DNA of 25,251 nucleotides from Cellvibrionales bacterium UBA1963 (GCA_002336035.1 DDED01000147.1:1-25251), one strand, 5' to 3'. Shown: positions 1 through 8,638, counted from the first letter of the stretch. Notes: generated from the letters alone by a model not told the origin. Program-made: numbers and translations.

Positions 1-831
1 CCCCTTTGGGCAACTGACGCCATTGGCAGTGTACTCGCGAGACTGATGAAACTCAGTCGCAACGGACTCTACCAAACCAGCAAAATTAATTTAAAACTCA
101 CTCACTCCCAATTAAACGACTTAGAAATTGAAACCCTCACCATTAAGTCACTAAAACGAACGATCAGTAACTTTTTTGAAATGCCATTGATCTGGAAAGC
201 TACCGACCAATGGATACGCAAAAAAATCACCGCCGTGTGCGGTGAAGAGATACTTATGGCTGCGTTAAAAGCCAATGCCGGCGTCATTCTAATCGTGCCA
301 CATACGGGCAATTGGGAGATATTGGGCCGACACAGCAGCCAATATGCCCCAATGACCAGCTTGTATAAAAAACAAAAACATAAAGCCATCGAGGACTTTA
401 TTAAACACGGGCGTGAGGCCTCTGGGTCAACGCTTGTACCGACCAACAGTCGAGGTGTTGCCGCTTTATTGAAAGCGCTTAAACGCAATGAATTAACAGC
501 CATTTTACCTGACCATGTACCCACAAAAAATTCAGGAATATTTGTCCCTTTTTTTGGTCAAGAAGCCTACACCATGACGCTGGTTCACCAATTGATAAAA
601 CGCACACAGTGTCGAGTGGTCGTCGGTTGCGCATTGAGAGTAAAGAAAGGTTTTGAGCTCACTTATCAAGAGCCTGATAGCGCTATTTATGACAGTGATG
701 AAACAATATCGGTAGCGGCGCTAAACCAAATCATAGAAAAGATTGTCTGCCAAGACATCAGTCAATACCAATGGGGTTATAAACGATTTAAAAAGGTACC
801 CAAAGATCACCCAAGACATTATAAATCATAG
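1..831 (+). CDS. LpxL/HtrB-family lipid A acyltransferase, 5' end cut by window
   Basis: The reading frame is open from base 1 to a TAG stop at 829-831, so the first in-frame ATG (46) is internal and the true start lies left of the window; 276 residues are visible. The family transfers an acyl chain from acyl-ACP to lipid A precursors or other lysophospholipids at the inner face of the inner membrane. The HX4D/E catalytic motif is seen as HTGNWE (His codon 301-303, Glu codon 316-318) inside a hydrophobic strand. Further typical blocks are LPDHVP around 505-525 and GIFVPFFG around 535-560, and the C-terminal QYQWGYKRFK segment is also standard for the family. The N-terminal membrane helix would be in the missing part. 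The stop is only 20 bases from the convergent dnaQ stop, with no terminator between. The exact acceptor (LpxL, LpxM or another lipid) cannot be decided. Confidence 0.9.
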   Translation, partial: PLWATDAIGSVLARLMKLSRNGLYQTSKINLKLTHSQLNDLEIETLTIKSLKRTISNFFEMPLIWKATDQWIRKKITAVCGEEILMAALKANAGVILIVPHTGNWEILGRHSSQYAPMTSLYKKQKHKAIEDFIKHGREASGSTLVPTNSRGVAALLKALKRNELTAILPDHVPTKNSGIFVPFFGQEAYTMTLVHQLIKRTQCRVVVGCALRVKKGFELTYQEPDSAIYDSDETISVAALNQIIEKIVCQDISQYQWGYKRFKKVPKDHPRHYKS

Positions 832-851
832 GATTCCGATAAGAACGTACA

Positions 852-1592
852 CTAATGGTGAGTCGACTCATCAGGAGTATTTAACCACAAACAGTTACCG
901 CCACTCTTTTCATCAATCACAGATAACAATGCTTCATGTGCGTCTAATTCAGCCTGACTAACGCCAAGCACTGTTAACTTTGCACGTTCTTTATTGAACG
1001 TTAACGCGGCGCCATTCTCTGACTGCGCGCCCACAGATTGAATTTTTGCATCAAGGCCCAGCGATGTCTGTCCGCCGGTCATCATTAAATAAACATCCGC
1101 TAATATTTCAGCGTCAAGTAATGCGCCGTGTAACTCTCGCTTGGCATTGTCAACGGCATAACGCTTGCAAAGCGCATCCAGATTGTTTTTTTGTCCTGGA
1201 TGCTTGCTTCGCGCTAAGACCAAGCTATCAATTACTGAACAGATTTTACTCATTTTTTTAATGCGGTTGGCCGCTAACATTAATTCATGATCTAAAAAGC
1301 CAACATCAAAGGGCGCATTGTGTATTATGAGTTCAGCGCCATCGACAAAGTCTAAAAAATCATCCACTATGAAACTGAAGACGGGCTTGTCTGCTAAAAA
1401 TTCACTGCTAATACCGTGCACTTCAAGTGCACCCTGATCAATCTCTCGCTCCGGCTGAATATACTGATGGTAATGCTTACCGGTGAGTTTTCTGTCCACC
1501 AACTCGACACAACCTATCTCAATAATTCGATGGCCTTGAGAGGGCTCTAAGCCAGTAGTTTCTGTATCTAAAACGATTTGCCTGTTCGCCAT
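852..1592 (-). CDS. dnaQ: DNA polymerase III epsilon subunit (3'-5' proofreading exonuclease)
   Basis: The 246-residue protein matches the DnaQ family in length (E. coli 243). It removes misinserted bases for the replicative polymerase. All DEDDh exonuclease motifs are present: Exo I DTETTGL with D9 and E11, Exo II IIHNAPFDVGFL with D96, and Exo III HGALLDAEILAD with H155 and D160. A GGQTS-type linker near residues 173-177 precedes the C-terminal segment that in E. coli binds the alpha subunit. ATG is preceded by AAGGGG at good spacing (minus strand, about 1597-1602). It is 18 bases downstream of rnhA on the same strand, so the two are probably co-transcribed, unlike the divergent E. coli arrangement. 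The stop is TAG at 852-854. Confidence 0.96.
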   Translation of the reverse strand: MANRQIVLDTETTGLEPSQGHRIIEIGCVELVDRKLTGKHYHQYIQPEREIDQGALEVHGISSEFLADKPVFSFIVDDFLDFVDGAELIIHNAPFDVGFLDHELMLAANRIKKMSKICSVIDSLVLARSKHPGQKNNLDALCKRYAVDNAKRELHGALLDAEILADVYLMMTGGQTSLGLDAKIQSVGAQSENGAALTFNKERAKLTVLGVSQAELDAHEALLSVIDEKSGGNCLWLNTPDESTHH

Positions 1593-1610
1593 ATGCGTCC
1601 CCTTACATCG

Positions 1611-2048
1611 TCACTGTGCTGTTAATTGATCAATACCGCGGTTTGCCAGCTGGTCGGCAATTTCATTTTCAGCGTGGCCTGAATGGCCTTTAACCCACTG
1701 CCATTGAATCTTGTGGCGTTGAGTCTGCTCATCAAGATCACGCCATAAATCAGCATTTTTAACTGGTTTTTTTGCCGCTGTTCGCCAGCCATTGCGTTTC
1801 CAGTTTACAATCCACTCAGTGATCCCTTTGCGGACATATTGAGAGTCAGTGACCAATAACACATCAGAGTCGTCACTGAGCAAGCGCAAACCTTCAATCG
1901 CGGCTTGCAACTCCATTCGGTTGTTAGTGGTATTACTAGCACCTCCACAATGGTGGTGATCTTCACCCTCGCGACGCAATAAAACACCCCAACCACCTGG
2001 CCCAGGATTGCCGCGACAAGCACCGTCAGTATACAACTCAATAACCAC
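1611..2048 (-). CDS. rnhA: Ribonuclease HI
   Basis: The 145-residue protein cleaves the RNA strand of RNA-DNA hybrids, acting on R-loops, primers and misprimed origins. The fold starts with LYTDGACRGNPGPGGWG. Catalytic residues are D8, E46 (MELQA), D68 (VTDSQY), H122 (VKGHSGH) and D132 (NEIADQLAN). Each sits exactly two positions earlier than in the E. coli enzyme (D10, E48, D70, H124, D134). The basic handle region (NWKRNGWRTAAKKPVKN) is present. The start is GTG at 2046-2048, chosen because AGGA lies 6 bases upstream and the frame begins at the usual family N-terminus. It lies between the methyltransferase (87 bases upstream) and dnaQ (18 bases downstream) on the same strand. Confidence 0.97.
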   Translation of the reverse strand: MVIELYTDGACRGNPGPGGWGVLLRREGEDHHHCGGASNTTNNRMELQAAIEGLRLLSDDSDVLLVTDSQYVRKGITEWIVNWKRNGWRTAAKKPVKNADLWRDLDEQTQRHKIQWQWVKGHSGHAENEIADQLANRGIDQLTAQ

Positions 2049-2135
2049 AATGATTCCTAAAGTAAAAAAAGATAAGGGTCATGTTAGCCAACTAACCGAC
2101 AGATCGCTAGCATTATTGAATATTGCCATCAGAAA

Positions 2136-2936
2136 TCACTGCCTAAAAAATGCAGTGTTGACAGCACGTTGAGGTTGACTGTACTTAACCCTTGCACCGC
2201 GAACGGAAGAGACTCTGTGAACCCAAGATGATCGAAGTGGACTGACCGGTGTTGCCCGTTTTTTGGCAAGAAAAAAATGCAATTGACCAAATGGCGAACG
2301 GCAAAATCTGCCCATAGGTTCGAAAAATTGCAACTGTTCTAATGTGTCGAAATGATTAATGGCTGGCCGATGGAAAAAACACGATTGATGTAGCACATCA
2401 TAATTTAGTACCGACAGCCAATCAGCAAGCCTCGCAGGCCGAATCGGGTGATGCTCTGGCAACGCAGGCGTGGCCCAACGGCGGTAAAGGCTCCAGCTAC
2501 TCAGAGGATTAAGGCCAATAATGGCGAGATAGCCTCCCTCTCGTAGCGTGCGATCGGCTTCTCTCAGTAATTGGTGTGGATCACTAGAAAACTCACACAC
2601 ATGGTGCAAAATAACATTATCGATACAATTATTAGCCAAGGGTAAATGTTGATAATCAGCCCTTAAGGCATCAGTGGTTTCAGGGTTTAAATCGATAGCT
2701 TCAGGGTTTAAATCAATAGCTTCAGGGCGTAAATCTGGTGTATACCCTAATTGCACGTATTGACCGATTGAGGCATTGAGAGCCATTTGAACGTCTTTTT
2801 GCACACTTAATTGCAGTAGATTATAACCAATGAAATGATGGAGATAATGATTAATTAACGCCTGCTCTTCCGCAATGAAGGCGGCACCAAGATCCGTTTC
2901 CAAAAAGGCATTAAACTGGCTCATGGCTAAGGACAT
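2136..2936 (-). CDS. SAM-dependent methyltransferase (YafS-like) beside gloB/rnhA
   Basis: 266 residues with a class I SAM-methyltransferase-like core. HLPLANNCIDNVILHH and the EFSSDPHQLLREADRTLREG block (residues about 95-135) match post-motif regions of Methyltransf_11-type enzymes. The GxGxG motif I is degenerate (LLQLSVQKD), as I recall for this gloB-linked subfamily. The substrate is unknown. The C-terminus is basic and rich in Ser and Arg. An in-frame 21-bp tandem repeat duplicates PEAIDLN near residues 70-85. The chosen ATG (2934-2936) has no strong ribosome site; a second ATG four codons in (2922-2924) is equally plausible. It is the first gene of the leftward methyltransferase-rnhA-dnaQ unit and diverges from gloB. 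Family membership is fairly sure, activity is not. Confidence 0.82.
   Translation of the reverse strand: MSLAMSQFNAFLETDLGAAFIAEEQALINHYLHHFIGYNLLQLSVQKDVQMALNASIGQYVQLGYTPDLRPEAIDLNPEAIDLNPETTDALRADYQHLPLANNCIDNVILHHVCEFSSDPHQLLREADRTLREGGYLAIIGLNPLSSWSLYRRWATPALPEHHPIRPARLADWLSVLNYDVLHQSCFFHRPAINHFDTLEQLQFFEPMGRFCRSPFGQLHFFLAKKRATPVSPLRSSWVHRVSSVRGARVKYSQPQRAVNTAFFRQ
2679..2735 (-). repeat. 21-bp tandem repeat, 2.7 copies, in frame in methyltransferase
   Basis: Two full units at 2679-2699 and 2700-2720 differ at one base (atcGatagc versus atcAatagc). A 15-base third partial unit (2721-2735) carries two further changes. The unit length is a multiple of three, so it adds the heptapeptide PEAIDLN without breaking the frame. 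This looks like a recent slippage duplication between the Rossmann beta strands. Confidence 0.93.
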
Positions 2937-3064
2937 GAGGGAACTACTCGCGAAAAAAAAAGAGTCGCCTCGCTCGATAAAGCGTCCGTTGGTGGTGGAT
3001 AATTTAATGTCATTAGCGATTATTTTAGTGGGAACTAAGGATAGCCTTTACCTTGACTTAACTG

Positions 3065-3093
3065 ATAATATAAAAAGTAGGCTTATTGCTCAA
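3065..3093 (-). promoter_or_regulatory. sigma70-like promoter for methyltransferase-rnhA-dnaQ
   Basis: On the minus strand TTGAGC (3088-3093) is followed by a 17-base spacer and TATTAT (3065-3070, 5 of 6 matches to the -10 consensus). Transcription would start near 3058 and give a leader of about 120 bases before the ATG at 2936. The leader contains a run of nine T (minus strand, about 2954-2962) of unknown meaning. This is sequence-based inference only. Confidence 0.5.
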
Positions 3094-3121
3094 GCCCGTT
3101 CACAACCGATTGGATAATAGA

Positions 3122-3925
3122 ATGATGAATACAACATCGAATCTGCCCTACTCAATCAGCCGGCTGCCTGCGTTTAATGATAATTATCTTTGGCTGATCG
3201 ATAACGGCTCTAGCGCAATGACGATTGACCCTGGCGACGCTCAAGTCGTAAAAAGCGCCCTTGCGCAGCGCCAGCTTCGGCTTGACTACATATTAACCAC
3301 CCATCACCACGGCGATCACACGGGCGGGGTCAGTGAATTAGAATCTGAATTTGGCGCTCACGTTATCGGTCCTGATAGCAAACACATTCCTCAAGTCACA
3401 CAACCGGTCCATGATGGGCAATTAATTAACTTGATGGGGCTTACATTTAGAGTCATAACGGTGCCCGGCCATACCCTTGATCATATTGCCTATTTTGCAC
3501 CCGCGCCAAACCCTTTCGGTCAACCGGCATTATTTTGTGGCGACACTCTCTTTGCCGGCGGCTGCGGCAGAGTTTTTGAAGGCAGCTACAGCCAGATGCG
3601 TCAATCATTAGACAAGTTAAAGACACTGCCTGCCGATACTCTCATCCATTGTGCTCACGAATATACGCAGGCCAACCTTAATTTTGCAAAAGAAGTCGAG
3701 CCCGACAATCAAAAGTTAATTAAGCGAATAGAAACCGTTAACCAACAACGTGCACATAATATTCCAACCGTGCCTTCTTTATTATCGGACGAACTCGCAA
3801 CTAATCCATTCTTGCGCTACGATAAGTCTCAGGTCATTGCTTCCGCAAGCAAGCGCTTAAATAAAAAGACCTTAGCCAGCGATGACGTATTTGCCACTAT
3901 TAGAGAATGGAAAGATAATTTTTAA
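3122..3925 (+). CDS. gloB: Hydroxyacylglutathione hydrolase (glyoxalase II)
   Basis: It hydrolyses S-D-lactoylglutathione to D-lactate and glutathione, the second step of cytosolic methylglyoxal detoxification. The metallo-beta-lactamase zinc motif THHHGDH is at residues 60-66 (H61, H63, D65, H66 as ligands). GHTLDHIAYF and LFCGDTLFAGGCGRVFEG supply the remaining metal ligands. IHCAHEYTQANLNFA and NPFLR are glyoxalase II signatures. The 267-residue length fits the family (E. coli 251). I use the ATG at 3122, directly followed by a second ATG at 3125; an upstream in-frame TTG (3086) would add 12 residues unlike the family. It diverges from the methyltransferase, the usual gammaproteobacterial gloB/rnhA/dnaQ neighbourhood. 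Confidence 0.95.
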   Translation: MMNTTSNLPYSISRLPAFNDNYLWLIDNGSSAMTIDPGDAQVVKSALAQRQLRLDYILTTHHHGDHTGGVSELESEFGAHVIGPDSKHIPQVTQPVHDGQLINLMGLTFRVITVPGHTLDHIAYFAPAPNPFGQPALFCGDTLFAGGCGRVFEGSYSQMRQSLDKLKTLPADTLIHCAHEYTQANLNFAKEVEPDNQKLIKRIETVNQQRAHNIPTVPSLLSDELATNPFLRYDKSQVIASASKRLNKKTLASDDVFATIREWKDNF

Positions 3926-3994
3926 TTGCCAAGAATACTCAACCTGCTGCTTAACCGTTAAATCATAAAAACAAACCAGGAAAACCACAACACG

Positions 3995-6076
3995 ATGTCT
4001 CATAATCGCTCCATATTTCTTATTATTTTTTGTAATTTAGTCATTGGCTGTAGTACCGAAACGAGTACGCTAACTACGATTCTAGAGCATGATATTGACA
4101 CCAATAGTTTGGCTCAACTGTGTGAGAAAGATCATCAGCGTCTTAGTCAGCAGTTTACAATATTAGAAAGCGAGCCTGGCTCTTCATACAATTCAGCACC
4201 CAAAAAAGTCACTGCTGCTGCAACATCACAACCAAGAACTATTGAATATTTAGACCAACTTGACGACTTTTATATACAGCTCGATAACAGTTACAGCGCA
4301 ATGCAGTTATTAAGCAATGCACATCCCAATAGCGATCTACGTGCAGCAGCCAGCGATTGTCAACAACGACTCAGCGAACTAAATACAGACGTCAGCTTAT
4401 CCACAGTCATTTATGCCCAGCTGAAAAAAATGAGCCTTACCAGTGAGGATAAAGCCACTCAGCGTTTTCATCAAAAGCTATTGCAATCTTATCTTCGTTC
4501 TGGCGTTAGCCAGCCAAAAGCAATACAAAAAGACATTCGCCTGTTACAAAATGAGATTGCTAAGCTGGGCCAGCTATTTTCTAAAAATATACGCGATGAC
4601 GTTCGATCTATAACCATTGAATCAGTTGATGATCTTGCCGGTCTGCCGCAAGACTTCATTGACAGTTTAGATAAAAACGATAAAGGACACTGGCTTATCA
4701 CTACAGACTACCCCAGTGTGTTTCCTTTCTTGCGCTATGCCCACTCCGACATAAAAAGACAACGACTTTATCAGCAATTCCTTAATCGTGGCTATCCAAC
4801 CAATGAAACAGTATTAAAATCTATTATCAGCAAGCGACACCAGTTAGCAACGGCCTTAGGCTATAAAAACTTTGCTGCTTACGCTACAGAAACAGCCATG
4901 ATTGAAAATCCAGAAAACGCGGCCCTTTTTATAGATAGAGTCGCCTCGCTAGCCACGCCAAGAGCTGAACGTGACTATGCACAGCTCTTGGCTGAACTTA
5001 AGCAAACTCAAACACATGCCACCGTTGTGGGGAGTTGGCAAAAATCTTATTTAGAGCAACAAGTAAAAAAGAAATACTACCAATTTGACAGTAAAGATGT
5101 TCGTCAATATTTTTCTTATCAGCAGGTCAAAAATGGCGTATTTGATCTAATGGGTGAATTATTTGAACTAGAAATTGTCGATTGGCAAAGCCCTGTTTGG
5201 GATCCAACGGTCACCGCACACCAACTTAAAAATCAAGACGGTGAAATATTGGGGTACTTTTATCTCGACATGCATCCGCGTGAAGGTAAGTACAAGCATG
5301 CCGCGCACTTTGGCATTCAAACTGGCGTCAATAATAAACAGCTGCCGATCTCGGCGCTGATTTGTAATTTTCCAGGCGCTGATCAGTCATTAAATTCACA
5401 GGGACAAGCCAATGACCTGGGCCTCATGGAACATAGTCAGGTCCAAACTTTTTTACATGAATTTGGCCACCTGATGCATAGTCTCATTGGCGGGCATCAA
5501 TCGTGGAGTGGATTATCAGGAATTGCTACTGAGCGAGACTTTGTTGAGGCACCGTCACAGCTGCTTGAAGAGTGGGTTTGGGATTACAAAAGCCTTCAAC
5601 GATTTGCAATTAACGCTGAGGGTAAAACGATTCCTAAGTCACTGGTAGATAACATGGTGGCGGCGCGCGATTTTGGCGTTGGCACACACATTCGCAATCA
5701 AATGTTTTATGCGGCACTGTCACTGAATTACTATTCGATCTCACCGGATTCTTTAGAGCTCAAGCAAACCATGTTACAACTACAGGACCAATATTCTCCC
5801 TTTAATTACATGCAAGACACCCATTTTTACGCCAATTTTGGCCACCTATTTGGTTATTCTGCTCGCTACTATACATACATGTGGTCAGAGGTCATTGCTG
5901 CAGATCTTTTCTCTGAATTTAAGCAGCTAGGCCTTATGAATAAATCGGTTGCTAAGCGCTACCGCGATCAAATATTGGCTCCCGGTGGTTCTGAAGATGC
6001 CGCTCAACTGATTGAAAATTTTTTGGGTCGGCCTTTTAATTACAACGCTTTCAATGAGCAACTTAATGCTAAATAA
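3995..6076 (+). CDS. M3-family zinc oligopeptidase, predicted lipoprotein
   Basis: 693 residues. The family (thimet oligopeptidase, OpdA, Dcp) cleaves short peptides inside a deep channel. The active site is HEFGH at residues 488-492, with E518 in DFVEAPSQLLEEW as third zinc ligand, the standard M3 arrangement. The N-terminus reads as a lipoprotein signal: hydrophobic FLIIFCNLVIGC with a lipobox and Cys19, followed by Ser at +2, which does not predict inner-membrane retention. Most bacterial M3 peptidases I know are not lipoproteins. The ATG is chosen because it yields this signal; the nearest AGGA is rather far (about 13 bases). The 3' end overlaps the oppA-type start by 11 bases, so it is the first gene of a peptide-import operon. 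It probably trims peptides in the envelope before uptake (inference). Confidence 0.92.
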   Translation: MSHNRSIFLIIFCNLVIGCSTETSTLTTILEHDIDTNSLAQLCEKDHQRLSQQFTILESEPGSSYNSAPKKVTAAATSQPRTIEYLDQLDDFYIQLDNSYSAMQLLSNAHPNSDLRAAASDCQQRLSELNTDVSLSTVIYAQLKKMSLTSEDKATQRFHQKLLQSYLRSGVSQPKAIQKDIRLLQNEIAKLGQLFSKNIRDDVRSITIESVDDLAGLPQDFIDSLDKNDKGHWLITTDYPSVFPFLRYAHSDIKRQRLYQQFLNRGYPTNETVLKSIISKRHQLATALGYKNFAAYATETAMIENPENAALFIDRVASLATPRAERDYAQLLAELKQTQTHATVVGSWQKSYLEQQVKKKYYQFDSKDVRQYFSYQQVKNGVFDLMGELFELEIVDWQSPVWDPTVTAHQLKNQDGEILGYFYLDMHPREGKYKHAAHFGIQTGVNNKQLPISALICNFPGADQSLNSQGQANDLGLMEHSQVQTFLHEFGHLMHSLIGGHQSWSGLSGIATERDFVEAPSQLLEEWVWDYKSLQRFAINAEGKTIPKSLVDNMVAARDFGVGTHIRNQMFYAALSLNYYSISPDSLELKQTMLQLQDQYSPFNYMQDTHFYANFGHLFGYSARYYTYMWSEVIAADLFSEFKQLGLMNKSVAKRYRDQILAPGGSEDAAQLIENFLGRPFNYNAFNEQLNAK

Positions 6077-7703
6077 AAATTTTAATTTATTTTTTGTTAT
6101 TTCACTGCTACTGATCAGCGGCTGTGAACTTGGACCAAGTAATATAGAATCGGCCACGGCAAGCCAAACGCTGCATCTTGGCAACGGCACTGAACCCAAG
6201 GATCTTGACCCTCATACGGTCACCGGCGTGCCTGAACACAACATCATCAGCGCTTTATTTGAAGGTCTGGTCAGTGTCGACCCTATCACACTTGCGCCAA
6301 AACCTGCTGTGGCCGAATCATGGGTTATCAGCAATGATAGAAAACGCTATACTTTTACGTTACGTGACAACGCTCACTGGTCAAATGGTGATCCTGTTAC
6401 CGCTAATGATTTTGTATGGTCATGGCAACGAATGTTATCGCCTGCGCTTGCGAGTGAGTACGCCTACCAACTATTCACCGTCAAGAATGCAAAAGGCTTT
6501 AATCACGGCGAATTTGAAGACTTTCGTCACGTCGGCGTAAAGGCGATAAATCCTAAAACATTAGTCGTTGATCTTGAAAACCCAACGCCTTATTTTTTAT
6601 CACTTCTGGCGCACTACAGCACTTTTGCTGTTCATCCACCGACGATATTGGCCTTTGGTGAACGCGAAGAAGCTGGCACTCTGTGGACAAGGCCGGGTAA
6701 TCTTGTCGGCAATGGTCCTTTTATTCTCGACAGCTGGCGACTCAATTATATTATACGAGTGATCAAGAATCCGCATTACTGGGACCACAGTAAAGTTAGG
6801 TTGAATAAGATTTTATTTTACCCTATCGATAGTGCCTTAACTGAAGAGCGTATGTTTAGAACTGGAGTCTTGCATGCAACCAGTAGTACGCCGCTCGACA
6901 AAATTGCCACCTACCTTAAAAATGACCCTGATAAAATCTCGATCGACCCTTACCTGGGCACGTATTACTACCGGCTCAATGTGACAGAAAAGCCGCTTAA
7001 TGATATTCGCGTCCGACGGGCACTGTCGATGTCGATAGACCGCCAAGCCATTACTGATTCCATTACTAAAGGCGGACAGATTCCGGCCTTTACATTCACT
7101 CCTCCTAACACTCAAGGCTACTTTGCCGACAACAACAGCATCATTTATGACGTGGCCAGCGCGCGTAAATTACTCAGCCAAGCCGGCTTCCCTAACGGTG
7201 AGGGCTTTCCAGAAATCGAGCTAACCTATAATACCAGTGACGGTCATCGACGCATAGCCGTTGCAATTCAACAAATGTGGAAGCTAGCGCTCAATATTGA
7301 TGTAAGGCTTTCTAATCAAGACTGGAAAGTGTATTTGAGCCGAGTCCAATCTCTAGATTACAGCATTGCACGTGCGGCATGGATAGGCGATTACCCCGAT
7401 CCCAATACATTTTTAGATATGTTTGTCACCGACGGTGGCAACAATCAAACTGGATGGTCAAATAAGCAATATGACCACTTAATTGATCTAGCAGCGGCAG
7501 AAGCCAATCCAATAATACGCTACCAGCATTTTCAAAAAGCCGAAAAATTATTGATGGATGAAAGCCCTATTATTCCTATTTATACGTATACTCGCGTATT
7601 ATTAAAACATCCTCAGCTTCAAGGTTGGGAGCCAAATATTTTAGATATTCATCCCTATAAATATGTTTATCTAGAAGATCCAGTCATCGGCAGCGAGCAA
7701 TAA
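6066..7703 (+). CDS. Peptide ABC transporter substrate-binding lipoprotein (OppA/SBP_bac_5)
   Basis: 545 residues from the ATG at 6066, close to E. coli OppA (543). It captures oligopeptides outside the inner membrane for the permease encoded next. Family blocks are LGNGTEPKDLDPHTVTG at the mature N-terminus, RDNAHWSNGDPVTANDFVWS, RRALSMSIDRQAI and the C-terminal WIGDYPDPNTFLDMF. The first 20 residues form a lipoprotein signal (LLLISGC, Cys20, Glu at +2). E. coli OppA is a soluble periplasmic protein, so anchoring is notable. The start overlaps the end of the peptidase gene (ATGCTAAATAA, 6066-6076). An ATG at 6054 is possible; a TTG at 6012 would put an extra hydrophobic stretch before the signal and is unlikely. 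The stop is immediately followed by the next ATG, so translation is probably coupled. Confidence 0.94.
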   Translation: MLNKNFNLFFVISLLLISGCELGPSNIESATASQTLHLGNGTEPKDLDPHTVTGVPEHNIISALFEGLVSVDPITLAPKPAVAESWVISNDRKRYTFTLRDNAHWSNGDPVTANDFVWSWQRMLSPALASEYAYQLFTVKNAKGFNHGEFEDFRHVGVKAINPKTLVVDLENPTPYFLSLLAHYSTFAVHPPTILAFGEREEAGTLWTRPGNLVGNGPFILDSWRLNYIIRVIKNPHYWDHSKVRLNKILFYPIDSALTEERMFRTGVLHATSSTPLDKIATYLKNDPDKISIDPYLGTYYYRLNVTEKPLNDIRVRRALSMSIDRQAITDSITKGGQIPAFTFTPPNTQGYFADNNSIIYDVASARKLLSQAGFPNGEGFPEIELTYNTSDGHRRIAVAIQQMWKLALNIDVRLSNQDWKVYLSRVQSLDYSIARAAWIGDYPDPNTFLDMFVTDGGNNQTGWSNKQYDHLIDLAAAEANPIIRYQHFQKAEKLLMDESPIIPIYTYTRVLLKHPQLQGWEPNILDIHPYKYVYLEDPVIGSEQ

Positions 7704-8633
7704 ATGATACGATTCTTTTTATCTCGACTTTTGCAAGCTATTCCTGTGATTTTCATTGTAATCACAGCGACATTTTTTTTAATTCGCAGCGCTCCTGGAG
7801 GGCCTTTCGATGCCGACAAAGTCGTTAGCCAAGAAGTTATTGAACGGCTAAATGAACGCTATAATTTAGATGCCCCATTACACCAACAATATTTTGACTA
7901 TTTACATCATTTAGTTCGTGGAGACTTTGGCCCCTCGTTTCGTTACACAAACCGCTCGGTCACTGAAATGATTGCTGCGGGACTGCCCATCACCTTTGAA
8001 CTGGCCATTTACGCTATTATGATAGCGCTTATTGTGGGGATAGCCGCTGGCATGCTAGCGGCTGTAAAACCTAATTCTGCCCAGGATTATATTCCAATGT
8101 CATTAGCCATGACGGGTATCTGTATGCCATCATTTTTGCTTGGCCCATTACTGGTATTAGTCTTCGGCATTTGGCTGCAATGGCTTCCTGTCTCAGGGTG
8201 GGGCTACTCTCCCGGAGATAAGGTCTTACCCGCCATTACATTAGGCTCAACCTATGCCGCGTATATAGCTAGATTGACACGCGGTGGAATGCTAGAGGTG
8301 CTTAACCAAGACTATATTCGCACCGCAAAAGCGAAAGGGCTCAGTACCTTTAACATTATCGTTAAACACGCGCTTCGTGGTGGACTGGCACCCGTAGTGG
8401 CTTTTTTAGGCCCAGCCATAGCCGGTCTATTAGCTGGATCTTTTGTCGTCGAAACAATTTTTCAAATCCCTGGTCTTGGCCGGTTTTATGTCCAAGCTGC
8501 GTTTAATCGCGATTACACCATGATAATGGGCACCACTATTCTACTCTCTTGCTTAATTGTATTTTTGAACATGGTATCTGACTTGTTAGCTGTTTGGCTT
8601 AATCCTCGACTCACTTTAAACGCGAAAAATTAA
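7704..8633 (+). CDS. Peptide ABC transporter permease (OppB/DppB type)
   Basis: 309 residues, the usual OppB length (306). It is one of two inner-membrane permease subunits of the peptide importer. It opens with the typical first helix and RSAPGGPFD loop, followed by the ERYNLDAPLHQQYFDYL periplasmic segment. Five further membrane segments follow. The cytoplasmic coupling (EAA) loop is at IRTAKAKGLSTFNIIVKHAL, about residues 209-228. The ATG directly abuts the TAA of the binding-protein gene (TAAATG), and five bases separate it from the second permease gene. I avoid a specific symbol because di- versus oligopeptide preference cannot be read from sequence. Confidence 0.94.
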   Translation: MIRFFLSRLLQAIPVIFIVITATFFLIRSAPGGPFDADKVVSQEVIERLNERYNLDAPLHQQYFDYLHHLVRGDFGPSFRYTNRSVTEMIAAGLPITFELAIYAIMIALIVGIAAGMLAAVKPNSAQDYIPMSLAMTGICMPSFLLGPLLVLVFGIWLQWLPVSGWGYSPGDKVLPAITLGSTYAAYIARLTRGGMLEVLNQDYIRTAKAKGLSTFNIIVKHALRGGLAPVVAFLGPAIAGLLAGSFVVETIFQIPGLGRFYVQAAFNRDYTMIMGTTILLSCLIVFLNMVSDLLAVWLNPRLTLNAKN

Positions 8634-8638
8634 ACGTT

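Noticed and set aside
102..524. 140-codon open frame antisense to the acyltransferase gene
   Set aside because: No domain and complete overlap with a gene carrying clear catalytic motifs.
2945..2965. A-run (T-run on the minus strand) in the methyltransferase leader as an attenuator
   Set aside because: The only nearby stem is four pairs long and about nine bases from the T-run, too far for an intrinsic terminator.
3170..3195. Fur-box-like ATGATAATTATC near the start of gloB
   Set aside because: It lies inside the coding sequence and encodes the conserved NDNYLW segment of glyoxalase II, so codon choice explains it.
6012..6065. Upstream TTG extension of the peptide-binding protein
   Set aside because: It would overlap the peptidase gene by 65 bases and place a second hydrophobic stretch before a good lipoprotein signal that starts at ATG 6066.
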